Shown here: positions 1-9,400 of the stretch, piece after piece
Layout of the letters: each line of letters begins with the position of its first letter
Position numbering within the stretch: the first letter of the stretch is position 1
Virus record (IMG/VR): IMGVR_UViG_3300002052_000634
Span: 1-64,000 of that record
DNA from: a virus
Length of the DNA: 64,000 bases
Strand: one strand, 5' to 3'
Notes under the pieces: model-generated
Database searches by the model: none
The model's input: the letters and a program-made list of their open reading frames with translations, nothing else
Told to the model about the DNA's origin: nothing
Program-made: the position numbers and the translations under genes

Positions 1-456
1 AGTAGAGTTTATTATAGAATGATAAGATTTTTCGAAGATATTCCACTCAATATAAAAACTTTTATTCAAAGAGGAAAAAGAGGATGGGCTAATAGCGATA
101 CGTGGGACTTTCATAGTTATCTGTCAGAAATAATATGCGAAGGCGTAAAACACTTAAAAAAAATTCAACATGGTTTATTTACTTGGACTCCAGGTAAAAC
201 AGAATTAGAAGCAGAAAACGAACAGGATTGTATTTTAAATACAATTATTAACACCTTTGAATTAGCTAAAGAAATTTCAAATGGAGATGTTCTTTATTTG
301 CCTTCTAAAGAATGGTCAGATAAAGAATATAAAAAATTAAAAAAATGGAAAGAAGAACATAAATATAAAAATAAAATCCTAAACAAAAAGGAAGTAGAAG
401 AATTCGAAAGAGGCTTTGACTTATTTAAAGAATATTTCTTTTCTTTGTGGGATTAA
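1..456 (+). CDS. Phage hypothetical protein, 5' end probably outside window
   Basis: The frame is open from the first base; an ATG at 19 is available but has no good ribosome binding site, so the protein may begin upstream of the window. The visible part reads as a charged, Trp- and Lys-rich protein with a cluster around FIQRGKRGWA and a long acidic/basic helical C-terminus (KEW..KEYKKLKKWKEEHKYK). From memory it resembles a widespread uncharacterised phage protein whose N-terminus carries a YYR..RFF..D.P motif. No catalytic residues can be named. It is followed after 12 bp by a membrane-protein gene. Confidence 0.7.
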   Translation, partial: SRVYYRMIRFFEDIPLNIKTFIQRGKRGWANSDTWDFHSYLSEIICEGVKHLKKIQHGLFTWTPGKTELEAENEQDCILNTIINTFELAKEISNGDVLYLPSKEWSDKEYKKLKKWKEEHKYKNKILNKKEVEEFERGFDLFKEYFFSLWD

Positions 457-468
457 AAGGAGTATAAT

Positions 469-987
469 ATGAAAAAATTAGTATTGGTGATATTAGGGAT
501 TATAGGAGGATTATTAGGAGCTTATGGAGGAGCTTCTGAAACAGATAAAAACTGGCGAAGATTAGGAATTCCTATTTCAATTACTTTAATAGCTTTATTA
601 GTTTTACATCACTGGTTAGTTTTATCTATTCTATTTTTAATTGGAATTTTATGTCTTGGTTATGGTATTCCAGATAATACGGATTCTGGTTCTCCTTTAG
701 GGAAATTTTTTTATAATTTGTTTTCTGGTAATAATTTATTAGTCAATATATTTACAAGAGGTACTATAGGAATTTTAGCTTCTTTATCTTTAATAAGTAT
801 ACCTATAATAAAAGGTTGTTGGATTCTCTATATTTTAGGAAGTCTATTAATTATTGCTGTTTATTCATTTTTAAGTTGGAAAAATTTTGGTTTATTTACT
901 TTTTTTAGGAAATTATTAGCAAAATCAGAATTCGTAACTTATTTTACTTTAACTCTAGGAGCTATGCTTCTTATATTTATAGGATAA
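469..987 (+). CDS. Multi-pass membrane protein, unknown function
   Basis: 172 aa with about four to five hydrophobic segments, starting with a Gly-rich N-terminal helix (GIIGGLLGAYGGA) followed by a WRRLGIP motif, a GYG motif and a TRGTIGIL motif. The start has an AAAGGAG Shine-Dalgarno. It shares overall length, the Gly-rich first helix, the W-R motif, GYG and TR.T.G with the minus-strand protein at 45736-46245, so the two look like divergent paralogues. Inner-membrane location is inferred. It could be a lysis or host-envelope-modifying protein, but nothing proves that. Confidence 0.8.
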   Translation: MKKLVLVILGIIGGLLGAYGGASETDKNWRRLGIPISITLIALLVLHHWLVLSILFLIGILCLGYGIPDNTDSGSPLGKFFYNLFSGNNLLVNIFTRGTIGILASLSLISIPIIKGCWILYILGSLLIIAVYSFLSWKNFGLFTFFRKLLAKSEFVTYFTLTLGAMLLIFIG

Positions 988-1011
988 TATGAAAAAAAAT
1001 TTTAATAAAAT

Positions 1012-1023
1012 AAAAAAAAAAAA
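1012..1023 (+). repeat. A12 homopolymer at the 5' end of the HNH gene
   Basis: Twelve consecutive A residues. The ATG at 989 (AGGA five bases upstream) opens a frame that enters this tract and stops at 1031-1033. Removing one A would join that start to the HNH frame, which has no ATG of its own at its natural N-terminus. Confidence 0.85.
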
Positions 1024-1040
1024 TAATAACTAAAACATTT

Positions 1041-1670
1041 TTGATTAAAGAATATAATAGAAAACAAAAATCTGTTCCAATAATTGCTAAAGAAGTAGGC
1101 TACAGTCGTAGTACTATCAGAAGATATTTGAAGAAATTTAAGATTAAAATTCGAAATTATAGCGAAGCTCAAACAGGAAAATTAAATCATAGTTATATTG
1201 ATGGTAGAACTAATAAAAAGTATTATTGTGTAGATTGTGGTAAAAAATTATCTTGTTATACTTCAACTTATTGCAATACTTGTAAATATAAACATAAAAA
1301 ATCTTTAACAACTAAAGCCAAAATGAATATAAGTAAAGCATTAAAAGGAAAATACAAAGGCGAAAAAGCACATAATTATAAAAATGGAAAATGCAAGAGT
1401 AGAGGATATATTTTAATATTTTCCCCTACTCATCCTTATAGAGCTACAAATAATTATGTTATGGAACATCGTTTAGTTATGGAAAAATATTTAGGTAGAT
1501 ATTTAAGAACAGAAGAAATAGTTCATCATACTAATGGAATTAAAGATGATAATAGAATAGAAAATTTATCCATCGCAAATCTTAAAACTCACGAACATAA
1601 TACTTTGTTAAAAATAGCTCAACAAAAAATAAGAAAATTGGAGAAAATAATTGAGGGATTTAAAAAATAA
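1041..1670 (+). CDS. HTH-HNH endonuclease, start displaced by A12 tract
   Basis: Predicted free-standing homing-type endonuclease. The N-terminus (about residues 1-40) is a resolvase-like helix-turn-helix ([19 protein letters not shown]). A four-Cys zinc-binding knuckle follows (CVDCGKK...CNTCKY). The C-terminal HNH nuclease has the family signature [13 protein letters not shown]..., [15 protein letters not shown]. The listed start is TTG without a Shine-Dalgarno, and the reading frame is open back to 1014 with conserved-looking HTH residues (ITKTF). The real start is probably ATG 989, now out of frame because of the A12 run at 1012-1023. It may be functional through slippage, be an assembly artefact, or be a decayed gene. 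Confidence 0.8.
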   Translation: MIKEYNRKQKSVPIIAKEVGYSRSTIRRYLKKFKIKIRNYSEAQTGKLNHSYIDGRTNKKYYCVDCGKKLSCYTSTYCNTCKYKHKKSLTTKAKMNISKALKGKYKGEKAHNYKNGKCKSRGYILIFSPTHPYRATNNYVMEHRLVMEKYLGRYLRTEEIVHHTNGIKDDNRIENLSIANLKTHEHNTLLKIAQQKIRKLEKIIEGFKK

Positions 1671-2367
1671 ACCTACTCAATGTATAATCATAGGAGGAGG
1701 TTTTTCTATAAAAGAGGGGATTAAAAAAGGATTATGGCAAAAAATTAATAATTATTTTGTCATAGGGTTAAATTATAGTTTTTATCATTTTCCTAATCCT
1801 ACGTTTCAATCCTTTGTAGATAATGATTTTTATGACAAAAATATTGAAAGATTAAAGGAATTGCCTCTTATTATAGGTAATAAAAAAAAGTTAGAAAAAC
1901 AATTATCAAATACTTTACTTTTACCTTCTATTACAACTTATTATAGAGATATTAAACATGGAGTATATAAGGCTTCTTTGGTCGGTATGTGGGCATTATC
2001 TATGGCAATTTACCTGGCAAATTCAGGAGATGAAATATATTTATTAGGATATGACTACGGAGAATTGAAAAAACCTCAAGAAAAGAAGTCTCTTACTCAT
2101 TATTATCAAGGAGAGATAAATCATCGGGGTATTAATAAGGTAAATTATTATAATTCTAATGGACGAGCAGAAAGAGACTTTGGAGTGTATAGAAATATAA
2201 AAGATATTAAAATTTATAATGTGTCGCAAATAAGTAGAATTCCTTGCGACATCTTCCCAAAGTTAAGTTACGACGAATTCTTTAACCGTCTCAATGGGGA
2301 CGTGTATGACCAAGAAAAACTTCGAAATGACATCCGTAAAAAGCTAAATTGGGTCAAAAACGCCTAA
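1651..2367 (+). CDS. DUF115-like / nucleotide-sugar-fold phage protein
   Basis: 238 aa. It starts at TTG 1651, seven bases after a GGAG, and overlaps the end of the HNH gene. The N-terminus is [13 protein letters not shown], a glycine-rich loop after a beta strand. Later it has [15 protein letters not shown] followed by [11 protein letters not shown], the pattern I associate with DUF115/6-hydroxymethylpterin-kinase-like or sialyltransferase-like phage proteins that sense or transfer phosphorylated sugars or pterins. Substrate unknown. The C-terminal 40 residues are less AT-rich than the rest. Confidence 0.65.
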   Translation: MRDLKNKPTQCIIIGGGFSIKEGIKKGLWQKINNYFVIGLNYSFYHFPNPTFQSFVDNDFYDKNIERLKELPLIIGNKKKLEKQLSNTLLLPSITTYYRDIKHGVYKASLVGMWALSMAIYLANSGDEIYLLGYDYGELKKPQEKKSLTHYYQGEINHRGINKVNYYNSNGRAERDFGVYRNIKDIKIYNVSQISRIPCDIFPKLSYDEFFNRLNGDVYDQEKLRNDIRKKLNWVKNA

Positions 2368-2380
2368 AATAGCCTATTTA

Positions 2381-2396
2381 AAGCCTATTAGGGCTT
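2381..2396 (+). terminator. Short intergenic hairpin
   Basis: AAGCCT and GGGCTT can pair as a six-pair stem (one G-T) with an ATTA loop. It lies just after the DUF115-like gene. There is no T-run, so it is only a weak terminator candidate. Confidence 0.3.
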
Positions 2397-2422
2397 GCCA
2401 GGATTGAATATGAGAGGATTTT

Positions 2423-2602
2423 ATGCGGAAATGGATATACGTCTTTACTAAAAAATTCACTGTCTATATAGAGACTCTCAACGATAAAATTGTAGAAACT
2501 GCCCCTATAAATAAGTGGGTTAAAGGAAAATCAGCTAAATGGTATAAACAATATTTACAAGATAAAAGAATGTTAAAGGAGTGGAAAGAGTATGAAGTGT
2601 AA
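2423..2602 (+). CDS. Small basic Trp/Tyr-rich protein
   Basis: 59 aa, ATG with a GAGAGGA upstream. It is rich in Trp, Tyr and Lys (KWIYVFTKKF, KWYKQYLQDKR). It overlaps the next zinc-ribbon gene by 11 bp, which supports translational coupling. No known family assigned. Confidence 0.65.
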   Translation: MRKWIYVFTKKFTVYIETLNDKIVETAPINKWVKGKSAKWYKQYLQDKRMLKEWKEYEV

Positions 2603-2822
2603 TATTTGCGGAATAGAAACTAATAGTTTATTTAACGGTAAATGTATGGAATGTTATGGTAAATATAATATTTACCCCATTACTACTCAAATAGAATTTA
2701 ATTACGAATGTCCCACTTGTAAAGGACGTTTTAATTATCCAGCTTATAGTAGCTATCCAGGAACTATTCGAAGTGCTTATTGTCCCTTTTGTGGATACCA
2801 AATGGTAGGGTTAAGTCAATAA
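2592..2822 (+). CDS. Zinc-ribbon protein
   Basis: 76 aa with four Cys pairs: CNIC near residue 3, CMEC near residue 16, CPTC near residue 41 and CPFC near residue 68. This suggests two zinc knuckles of the rubredoxin type. It overlaps its upstream neighbour and its TAA overlaps the ATG of the nuclease gene (TAATG). Likely a small nucleic-acid or protein-binding module; function unknown. Confidence 0.8.
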   Translation: MKCNICGIETNSLFNGKCMECYGKYNIYPITTQIEFNYECPTCKGRFNYPAYSSYPGTIRSAYCPFCGYQMVGLSQ

Positions 2823-3514
2823 TGAAAAAACTTACATTTAAATCAGAAGTAAAACTAGCAGAAAAGGTTATAGAATATCTTCAAGATTTAAAATGGGAAG
2901 TTTATCAAGAAGTTACAATACATGGACAAATAGCTGATATTGTAGCTATCCAAAATGGATTAATTTGGATAATTGAATGTAAGAAATCATTAAGCCTCGA
3001 TGTCATTGCTCAAGCAGAACGTTGGACTCATTACGCTAATTATGTCTCCGTTGCAGTTCCTAAAACTTATCGAAACAATAATGGGAGACAATTTGCTTAT
3101 AAAGTTTTAAAACAATATGGTATTGGATGTTTAGAACTTGAACCAGAAATGCTTTTAAGTTCTGTGTCTTATATATCTCCTCAACTTCATAGAAAAGTAA
3201 TTAGCCAATATATAAAAGAAAGATTATGTGAAGAACATAAAAAGTGGGCTAAAGCTGGAAATTCTAAGGGAGAACGTTATACTCCCTTCCAAGACACTGT
3301 TCGACAAATTCACAGAGTTGTCAAAGATAAACCAGGTATAACTTTCAAAGAACTTATGACTGAGATAAATCATCATTATTCTTCCGATACTTGTGCCAGA
3401 AGTTCTATTGTTCAATGGATACATAGAGGTGTAATAAAGAATATATCTTTAAAACCAAAGGGGCGGTCTTACGCCTTATATTATGAGGAAAATAAAAAAG
3501 AAAGGAAAATTTAA
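2822..3514 (+). CDS. PD-(D/E)XK nuclease with C-terminal winged-helix-like tail
   Basis: 230 aa, starting at ATG 2822 that overlaps the previous stop. The restriction-endonuclease-like core is visible: an acidic residue in the first helix (SEVKLAEKV), D39 in IADIVAIQNG, and E52-x-K54 in LIWIIECKKS, followed by a Q-rich helix (DVIAQAERW). The C-terminal 90 residues look like a small DNA-binding domain (ITFKELMTEINHHYSS...ARSSIVQWIHRGV). The family includes Holliday-junction resolvases and Mrr/VSR-like nucleases. I infer a DNA-cleaving role in recombination or host DNA attack. Confidence 0.75.
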   Translation: MKKLTFKSEVKLAEKVIEYLQDLKWEVYQEVTIHGQIADIVAIQNGLIWIIECKKSLSLDVIAQAERWTHYANYVSVAVPKTYRNNNGRQFAYKVLKQYGIGCLELEPEMLLSSVSYISPQLHRKVISQYIKERLCEEHKKWAKAGNSKGERYTPFQDTVRQIHRVVKDKPGITFKELMTEINHHYSSDTCARSSIVQWIHRGVIKNISLKPKGRSYALYYEENKKERKI

Positions 3515-3700
3515 ATGATACTATTAATATTTTTAACAGTATTTATTTTATATTGGGTAATCTTTATAAAAATAATTACAAATAAAAGAAAGTTTAATAA
3601 ACCAAAATATTATAAGAGAAACGCCGAATTTAACCGTATAAACGAAGAATTAAAGAAGTTTGACGATAGTATAGAGGCAAAGGAACAAGATAATAGCTAA
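3515..3700 (+). CDS. Small single-pass membrane protein
   Basis: 61 aa, immediately adjacent to the nuclease stop with an AAAGGAAA ribosome site. The first 22 residues are strongly hydrophobic (LLIFLTVFILYWVIFI). The rest is a basic then acidic cytoplasmic-type tail. Function unknown. Confidence 0.65.
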   Translation: MILLIFLTVFILYWVIFIKIITNKRKFNKPKYYKRNAEFNRINEELKKFDDSIEAKEQDNS

Positions 3701-3755
3701 TAGTTTATATAAAGAGCTACGTGGGACGTTTTTATACTCTATATTATGAGGAATA

Positions 3756-3866
3756 ATGGAAGAAAGAACTCTATGCCCTCATTGTTGTAATATAACTAAA
3801 ACTGTTAAAGGAATGTGGAATAAATGTTATAAAAAGAAAAGGAAAATATGGAAAAAAGAGAAATAA
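3756..3866 (+). CDS. Tiny Cys-pair protein
   Basis: 36 aa with CPHCC and a later lone Cys in a very basic tail (KCYKKKRKIWKKEK). ATG preceded by GAGGAAT. It overlaps the next small gene by 19 bp in another frame. Probable half zinc-knuckle protein. Confidence 0.5.
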   Translation: MEERTLCPHCCNITKTVKGMWNKCYKKKRKIWKKEK

Positions 3867-4027
3867 GATGTGATAATTGCGATAAACTTTTAAATATCGA
3901 AAATAATTATAATAAATATGAATTGAGTCGTAAAAATATATATTTACAAAGTACGACTTCTAAATGGGATTTTTGTAATATTGATTGTTTATTAGAATAT
4001 ATACAAAAACATTATAACGAATTTTAA
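3848..4027 (+). CDS. Small zinc-binding protein
   Basis: 59 aa. CDNC near the N-terminus and CNIDC near residue 43 form a four-Cys site. The start has AAAGGAAA upstream. Unknown role; one of many Cys-pair proteins in this genome. Confidence 0.6.
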   Translation: MEKREIRCDNCDKLLNIENNYNKYELSRKNIYLQSTTSKWDFCNIDCLLEYIQKHYNEF

Positions 4028-4037
4028 GGAGAAAAAA

Positions 4038-4190
4038 ATGCCAAAGTATAGAATTTATTTCTCACGTCTCTATACAGTAGATATAGAAGCAGAAGATGAC
4101 ATTGAAGCTGAAAATATGTTTACTGGAGGTAATTATAAACAGTATGAAGAAATATATCACGATACCGAAATTACTGATATAGAGGAATAA
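4038..4190 (+). CDS. DpnD/PcfM-like small protein
   Basis: 50 aa, AAGGAG eight bases upstream of the ATG. The pattern is a short beta strand (KYRIYFSRLYTVDIEAE) followed by an acidic helix with A-E-N pattern and a C-terminal strand ending EITDIEE, as in DpnD/PcfM-like proteins of phages and plasmids. A second member lies at 58286-58462. Function unknown. Confidence 0.6.
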   Translation: MPKYRIYFSRLYTVDIEAEDDIEAENMFTGGNYKQYEEIYHDTEITDIEE

Positions 4191-4278
4191 ATACCCCTTA
4201 ATAGGTCACTGGTGAAGCTAGGATAAGCGTAGCGAGGCGTAAAACCGTAAATAGGGGTAAGTGTCGTATATAAAAAAT

Positions 4279-4298
4279 AAGCCCCTTATAGGGGCTTT
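4279..4298 (+). terminator. Hairpin AAGCCCC / GGGGCTT
   Basis: Seven-pair stem with a five-base TTATA-type loop in the 128-bp gap between 4190 and 4319. A second, long-range pair (ACCCCT 4193-4198 with AGGGGT 4253-4258) lies just upstream. The T-run is short, so it may be a terminator or an RNA processing element. Confidence 0.55.
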
Positions 4299-4318
4299 AA
4301 ACAACGTTTAGAGGTAAT

Positions 4319-4480
4319 ATGGACTGGAATTATATATGTTTAGATTGTAAAAAGACGTATTTAGCGTGTCATGAGGAATGTTTACGTTGTGGCGGTATAA
4401 TCGTTAATAGGAAAGAATACGAAAAGACGTGGAACGTTGATATTAGAGGACGTAGACGGAACGAGCCGAGAGGCGAGTGA
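4319..4480 (+). CDS. Small zinc-ribbon protein at the convergent junction
   Basis: 53 aa with CLDC, CHEEC and CLRCGG. The ATG follows GAGGTAAT. The C-terminus is Arg-rich (RGRRRNEPRGE). It is the last plus-strand gene; the next gene (4501) ends toward it on the minus strand. Confidence 0.6.
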   Translation: MDWNYICLDCKKTYLACHEECLRCGGIIVNRKEYEKTWNVDIRGRRRNEPRGE

Positions 4481-4500
4481 AGCGTCTGAATGGGAAGAAA

Positions 4501-5682
4501 TTAATCCCACTTGGGAACTCCGATTTCCTTACTTAAAGCACCTGTCAATTTCATCACAGCATAATCATATCCATAATAATCTATATAACTATCAACTAAA
4601 GACCAATGTAAATGAACAATTATTTCATATTCAGAAATATCTCCATAATCTGTTTGAACTATTGTACCATCAGTAGCGTAATCGGGATAATCTGGAGATT
4701 GATAATAATCTATCCTATATCCATTAATACCTCCCCTAGTAATAGTTCCATAACTACCTTCGTATTCTTTAGTATTAATTCTTTCTTGTTCAGATGATTT
4801 AGTATAACTAATAATATCAGAAGGAGGAGTTAAATTGGGTATAGATTTAGAAAAAGAAAAATTAGCTTCTGGATATTGATTTTGAAAATTTTCAGTTACA
4901 GAATGAATATAATGGTCGGTATCTATTCTAGTTCCATCGTATATTGTTCCAGATTGTGCATGATATGACAATCCCCAATGATAGTAAGGATTTTCAGGGT
5001 CGTCATCGTTATATCCTATATCTAAAGGCCAAGTAGTAGAATTACTCCAATACCAGGGAGGAACAGTACCTTCAACAAAAGTAGAATTACTATCAGATTC
5101 TATATCTTCTTGAAGTGTTGGATGAGGTACAGGATTAGCACCCATTACTTTATAATGATGTCTAAAATCTTCTATATGAACATTTTTAATCCGTCCTTTA
5201 TAATTATCTAAATCGGGGTCATGCCAATTGGTCTGATATGTGCCCATCCATTTTAAAATAGCATAATTAAAAAAACCAGCCCATCCTATAGCAAATTTTG
5301 CTAGAACTTTTGTAACAACATTTCTCAAATCTCTAATATGCTTTTTATTAAATCTATCTATAATATCTTCTTCTACTATATCTAATTCAATTCGTTCTGC
5401 TTCAACTATATAAATCTGTTGAACGGAATTCCATTCTTCTTGTATTTCTATAATATGATTATTTTGAAGACGTTCTAGTCCTTGAAAATTAGGAATAAAA
5501 TTTTCATCGTTTTCATGATTAATCCAATTCCAAGTTACTCCTCCGTCTTCTGATTCTAAAGTATATTTAGTACCAGATTTGGTAAGTATAGGGTCATGTT
5601 CAAAGGAAGAGCTTTCTATTTCTCCCTCTTCATTTATGGTATAATTATTATAACAAAAAGGACATCTGTAAATAGTTGCCAT
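4501..5682 (-). CDS. Distal virion-operon protein, putative tail or receptor-binding component
   Basis: 393 aa, last gene of the virion operon. It begins with a lone CPFC pair (MATIYRCPFCYN). A long helical section with a hydrophobic stretch follows (VLAKFAIGWAGFFNYAILKW, near residues 145-165). The C-terminal half is Tyr/Asp/Ser/Gly-rich, typical of beta-structured fibres (EYEGSYGTITRGGINGYRIDYY). It lies after a coiled-coil protein and the 1202-aa hub fusion, so I infer a peripheral tail role. No family recognised. Confidence 0.6.
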   Translation of the reverse strand: MATIYRCPFCYNNYTINEEGEIESSSFEHDPILTKSGTKYTLESEDGGVTWNWINHENDENFIPNFQGLERLQNNHIIEIQEEWNSVQQIYIVEAERIELDIVEEDIIDRFNKKHIRDLRNVVTKVLAKFAIGWAGFFNYAILKWMGTYQTNWHDPDLDNYKGRIKNVHIEDFRHHYKVMGANPVPHPTLQEDIESDSNSTFVEGTVPPWYWSNSTTWPLDIGYNDDDPENPYYHWGLSYHAQSGTIYDGTRIDTDHYIHSVTENFQNQYPEANFSFSKSIPNLTPPSDIISYTKSSEQERINTKEYEGSYGTITRGGINGYRIDYYQSPDYPDYATDGTIVQTDYGDISEYEIIVHLHWSLVDSYIDYYGYDYAVMKLTGALSKEIGVPKWD

Positions 5683-5685
5683 AAT

Positions 5686-6408
5686 TTACTCCTGTGCAGG
5701 GTCTTCAGCGAATACCGCATAGAATCTCCAAACATTAGCTTCATCATCCCATACCACGCTACTTTTACTATCATCTGAAGTATCAAGTAACGGTGATTTC
5801 ATTTCTACTTCATCTTCACCTGTAGTCATAATCTCTCCAGTTTCGGGGTCTTTACGAACTAAATAAGTATTTTCAACATCTATATATTTACCTCCAGCTA
5901 CCCATTTTTGTGTTGATACATCAAACTCAATGTCTAAATTACCTATTTTAGGAATAAATTCACTTTGTCCATCTTCTGTCTTTTTTTCAACGGTTTTAAC
6001 CTTTCCATTTCTTGACCAAAATTGCTGAGTATGTTTATTTAAAATTTCTCCTTCTTCATCTAATAAATTACCGTTGTCATCAGTTTCATATTCTACTAAT
6101 TCTAAAGTTGATATATCTAAAGCTCCACCAGCGTATCTAGAATGTCCATGTTTATTATATCCTTTACTAGGTTCTTCTGGTTGAGCATTAGAAGGAGGTT
6201 TTATTATTTCAGCATCATTCCAGGGTAAAATACCTAATCCAAATCCTACTTTAGGGTCTACAGGCATAACTTGACTCATATCTATATTTTTTACTTTAGA
6301 ATAAGGAACGATAGATTTATTTTCTAAATTTTTAGATAAATCATTTACTTTAGATTGTAGAGAGGCTATCTGTTGTTTTAATTGTTTTATTTCTTCGTTA
6401 ATAGTCAT
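5686..6408 (-). CDS. Coiled-coil tail-tip/fibre protein
   Basis: 240 aa. Residues 1-33 are a heptad coiled coil (INEEIKQLKQQIASLQSKVNDL). The remainder is Gly/Asp-rich and beta-like and includes a Lys/Glu-rich EDGQSEF region. It sits three bases from the next gene. A trimeric fibre attachment protein downstream of the hub fusion is the best inference. Confidence 0.6.
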   Translation of the reverse strand: MTINEEIKQLKQQIASLQSKVNDLSKNLENKSIVPYSKVKNIDMSQVMPVDPKVGFGLGILPWNDAEIIKPPSNAQPEEPSKGYNKHGHSRYAGGALDISTLELVEYETDDNGNLLDEEGEILNKHTQQFWSRNGKVKTVEKKTEDGQSEFIPKIGNLDIEFDVSTQKWVAGGKYIDVENTYLVRKDPETGEIMTTGEDEVEMKSPLLDTSDDSKSSVVWDDEANVWRFYAVFAEDPAQE

Positions 6409-6427
6409 TTATTAAACCTTTCTAAGG

Positions 6428-9400
6428 CTACGTTGTAAAACGAAACCTTGCCCTATTATCAGGAACGAAATGATTAGGAATAGACATTTTTCTTCTATAA
6501 TATTGCCCATTTTGTAATTGGATAGTTACTTGGAAATTCGACATATTATATGTCATAGAAATTATATTCAAAGGATTCTCAGTAACTCCATCTATTTGAA
6601 TTCTATTAGATAATTCTATCCCATAAGTTACTGCACTATCTAAAGTTACATCGATAGACCCTCTGATAGATTTATAAGCACTATTACTTAATTGCCAATA
6701 TGCCAAATCTTCAGCGAAATCTGTATCATCCCAAGAAGGTACAATTATCCTATTTCCATCGGCATCTAAATAAGAACCTCCGATTTGAATAGATAAATTT
6801 GTTAGTTGTAATAAATCTATAATAGTTTCTGAATATGTGCCTACTTTATCAGTTATAAATAATAAGGGATTAGAAATATCAATTTCGGGGTCTTCAGATT
6901 CGTCATCAGTATTAGAATAATACTTTTTTTTCCATAATTTCAATCTAATCATAGGTGCTCTTATTTCTTCAATTTCTCCATAATCGTTTTTTATAAAAAG
7001 ATAAATAGGTTCATTAAATATTAATTTTTGATTGTCATAGTCTATAGTGAATCCTTCCGTTAAAACTCCTTCATTTAAAGAACATTCCCACCACAAACTG
7101 TAAGGTAATATTACTTCTACTTGAGGAGGATAACGGTCTGTCCATGATTCTGATTCTGGATTTAAAAAAGGAAGTTCATATTTAGTAAAAACTGTTTTGT
7201 ATTTTTCATTATCTTCTGTTTTATGCCAATCCCATCCGTAACCATTATCGGAATTTTTAGATAAAACTTCATAATCTTCATCCCAATCTGGATTAACAGC
7301 AGTATTGATATTTTCGTACATAAAAGACGGATATTCTTTGGTTTCTCCCGTATCATTAAAATTACGAATAACTTTATCGCCCATTTGTACTCTTAATTTG
7401 TTTACTATAGTAGATATATCTTCAGTGAATTGATGCCTTAATACTTGATATAATCCTAAATTTTTTCCAATTTCTTGACGTTCTAAATCTATAATCGAAC
7501 CTCTTCCTGCTGTCCATAATTTTTTATTTTCATCCTTATCATAATACCACCCATAATTCCCACAATTCGTAATTAAATCGGTAGTTACTTCGGATTTTCC
7601 AATTCCGAATAAATTCATTGTCTGTGGAATAAAATTTCCTATTCCAGGAGACCATCCTAGTTCGTTTGTTAATGCTGTTGAAATATTATAATAATACTTT
7701 TCCTTATTATCCACTGGTTCATGTCCGACAAAAAAGTAAAGTTTTTCTCTATTTTCTTTCCAATATAGATTATTGCAATTTATTCTAATTGCCTCTGGAG
7801 TGCTCGCAGGGGTAATAGAAGTAATATATCCTTTATATAATAGCCAGTTATGATAATAAATCGTGACAACAGATTCTACTGATGGTTTTGTGGAATCGTA
7901 AGCTCTTCCTAATTCAAAAGTCGCTGTATGTGCTCCATTTACAATCTTAGTAATACTTATACTGTCTACATTCAAATCTGTTTGTTCGCTTCCTCCTATA
8001 TATACTTTAACATACTCTTTTCCTAAAGATTGAAATCCTGTATCTCCAGGTACTTGATAATCTGCTAATACCCTTACGTCGTTATCTACATTATTAGTGC
8101 TTTCTGCGAGAGTACGAATATCATTATCAAAATCGGAAATATCTCCATTAACCGCAGACATTAAATTAACAAAATAAGAAGTAGACCTGACAGCAGTATT
8201 GAACTTTTGGTCTATATCAATTTCTTCTTCTTTTACTGTTCGAATTTTTTGACTAATATCTTTCCTAACAGTGGCTAAGAATTCAAATTCATCTCCTATT
8301 GTTATAGTAGCTTCATCTTCTTCTTGACTAGTTACAGAATCATCTCTTAATAGAGTGATTTGGTCATCTAAAAATACAGGAACGAAGTTGATGTCATATC
8401 CTATATAATGGTCATAAGTTTCATTACCGCTAAATGCACAAGGAGACGAAGTACGAATAAGATAATTATCCTCTGAGATATTAATAAATTCAGGGTCACT
8501 TGTAATAGAATTAGTTCCTGCACTTACTCCATCTACGTTAGTGTTACAGCTATAATAATCATTATAATCCACGTCAAATGAAATATTGGAATCGGTTTCT
8601 TTTATTCCAGTATCCCAATCATATATAATATTATTATGTACATAAGCAGTTCCAATACCATCGGCATCGTTGAAAAATATTCCTTCATCAGAACCAGAGC
8701 CAACTAATGTGTTATTAATAATATTTATATTTCCATTGTAATCTTGACTTCCTCCTATTTCAATAGCTTCTGTAACAGTATCGTAAATTAAATTGTATTG
8801 AATATCTATTGTAGAATTTAATCCCCAACCACAATAAATTCCAAGATTAACATCGTAAATAATATTATTTTCTATGTAAATATCAGTATTATTATAAGGT
8901 TCAATCCCCGCTCCATTACAATGCCTAATAATACAATTTTTTACTTCTGGAATATGTCGTATTGCAGTTACTGAACCCTGACCTGCATATTCTACTATGG
9001 CATAATGTACATAAGAAGTTTTTGGAGTCGTTACATTCCCATCGTTAATATATTCCCAATCTCCTTTTGCAGGATTGCCTCCATATAATGGTAATTTATT
9101 AGCGGAAGTAAATAAAATAGGATTTTCTTCTGTTCCATCTACTTTTATGGCAGTTCCGTTGGACATTATAGTAATTCTAGTCCCTGCCTCAAAATATATC
9201 TCACATCCAGCTTCTATGGTTAATGTTGCTCCATTAGCAATTGACACATTACCAATTATTCCATGAGGATTATCTTCAGCTTTCCAAGTTTCATTAGAAT
9301 ATATAGTGCCTTCGTGATAAGTTCTAAAGAAAATAATTCTATCGTCTAAAGATATAGTGTCATCTACTCTTAAAATTTCTTTTGTCGGACTTACTAAAAT

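Noticed and set aside
3718-3737. Terminator at ACGT-GGG-ACGT followed by TTTTT
   Set aside because: The stem is only four pairs; too weak to support.
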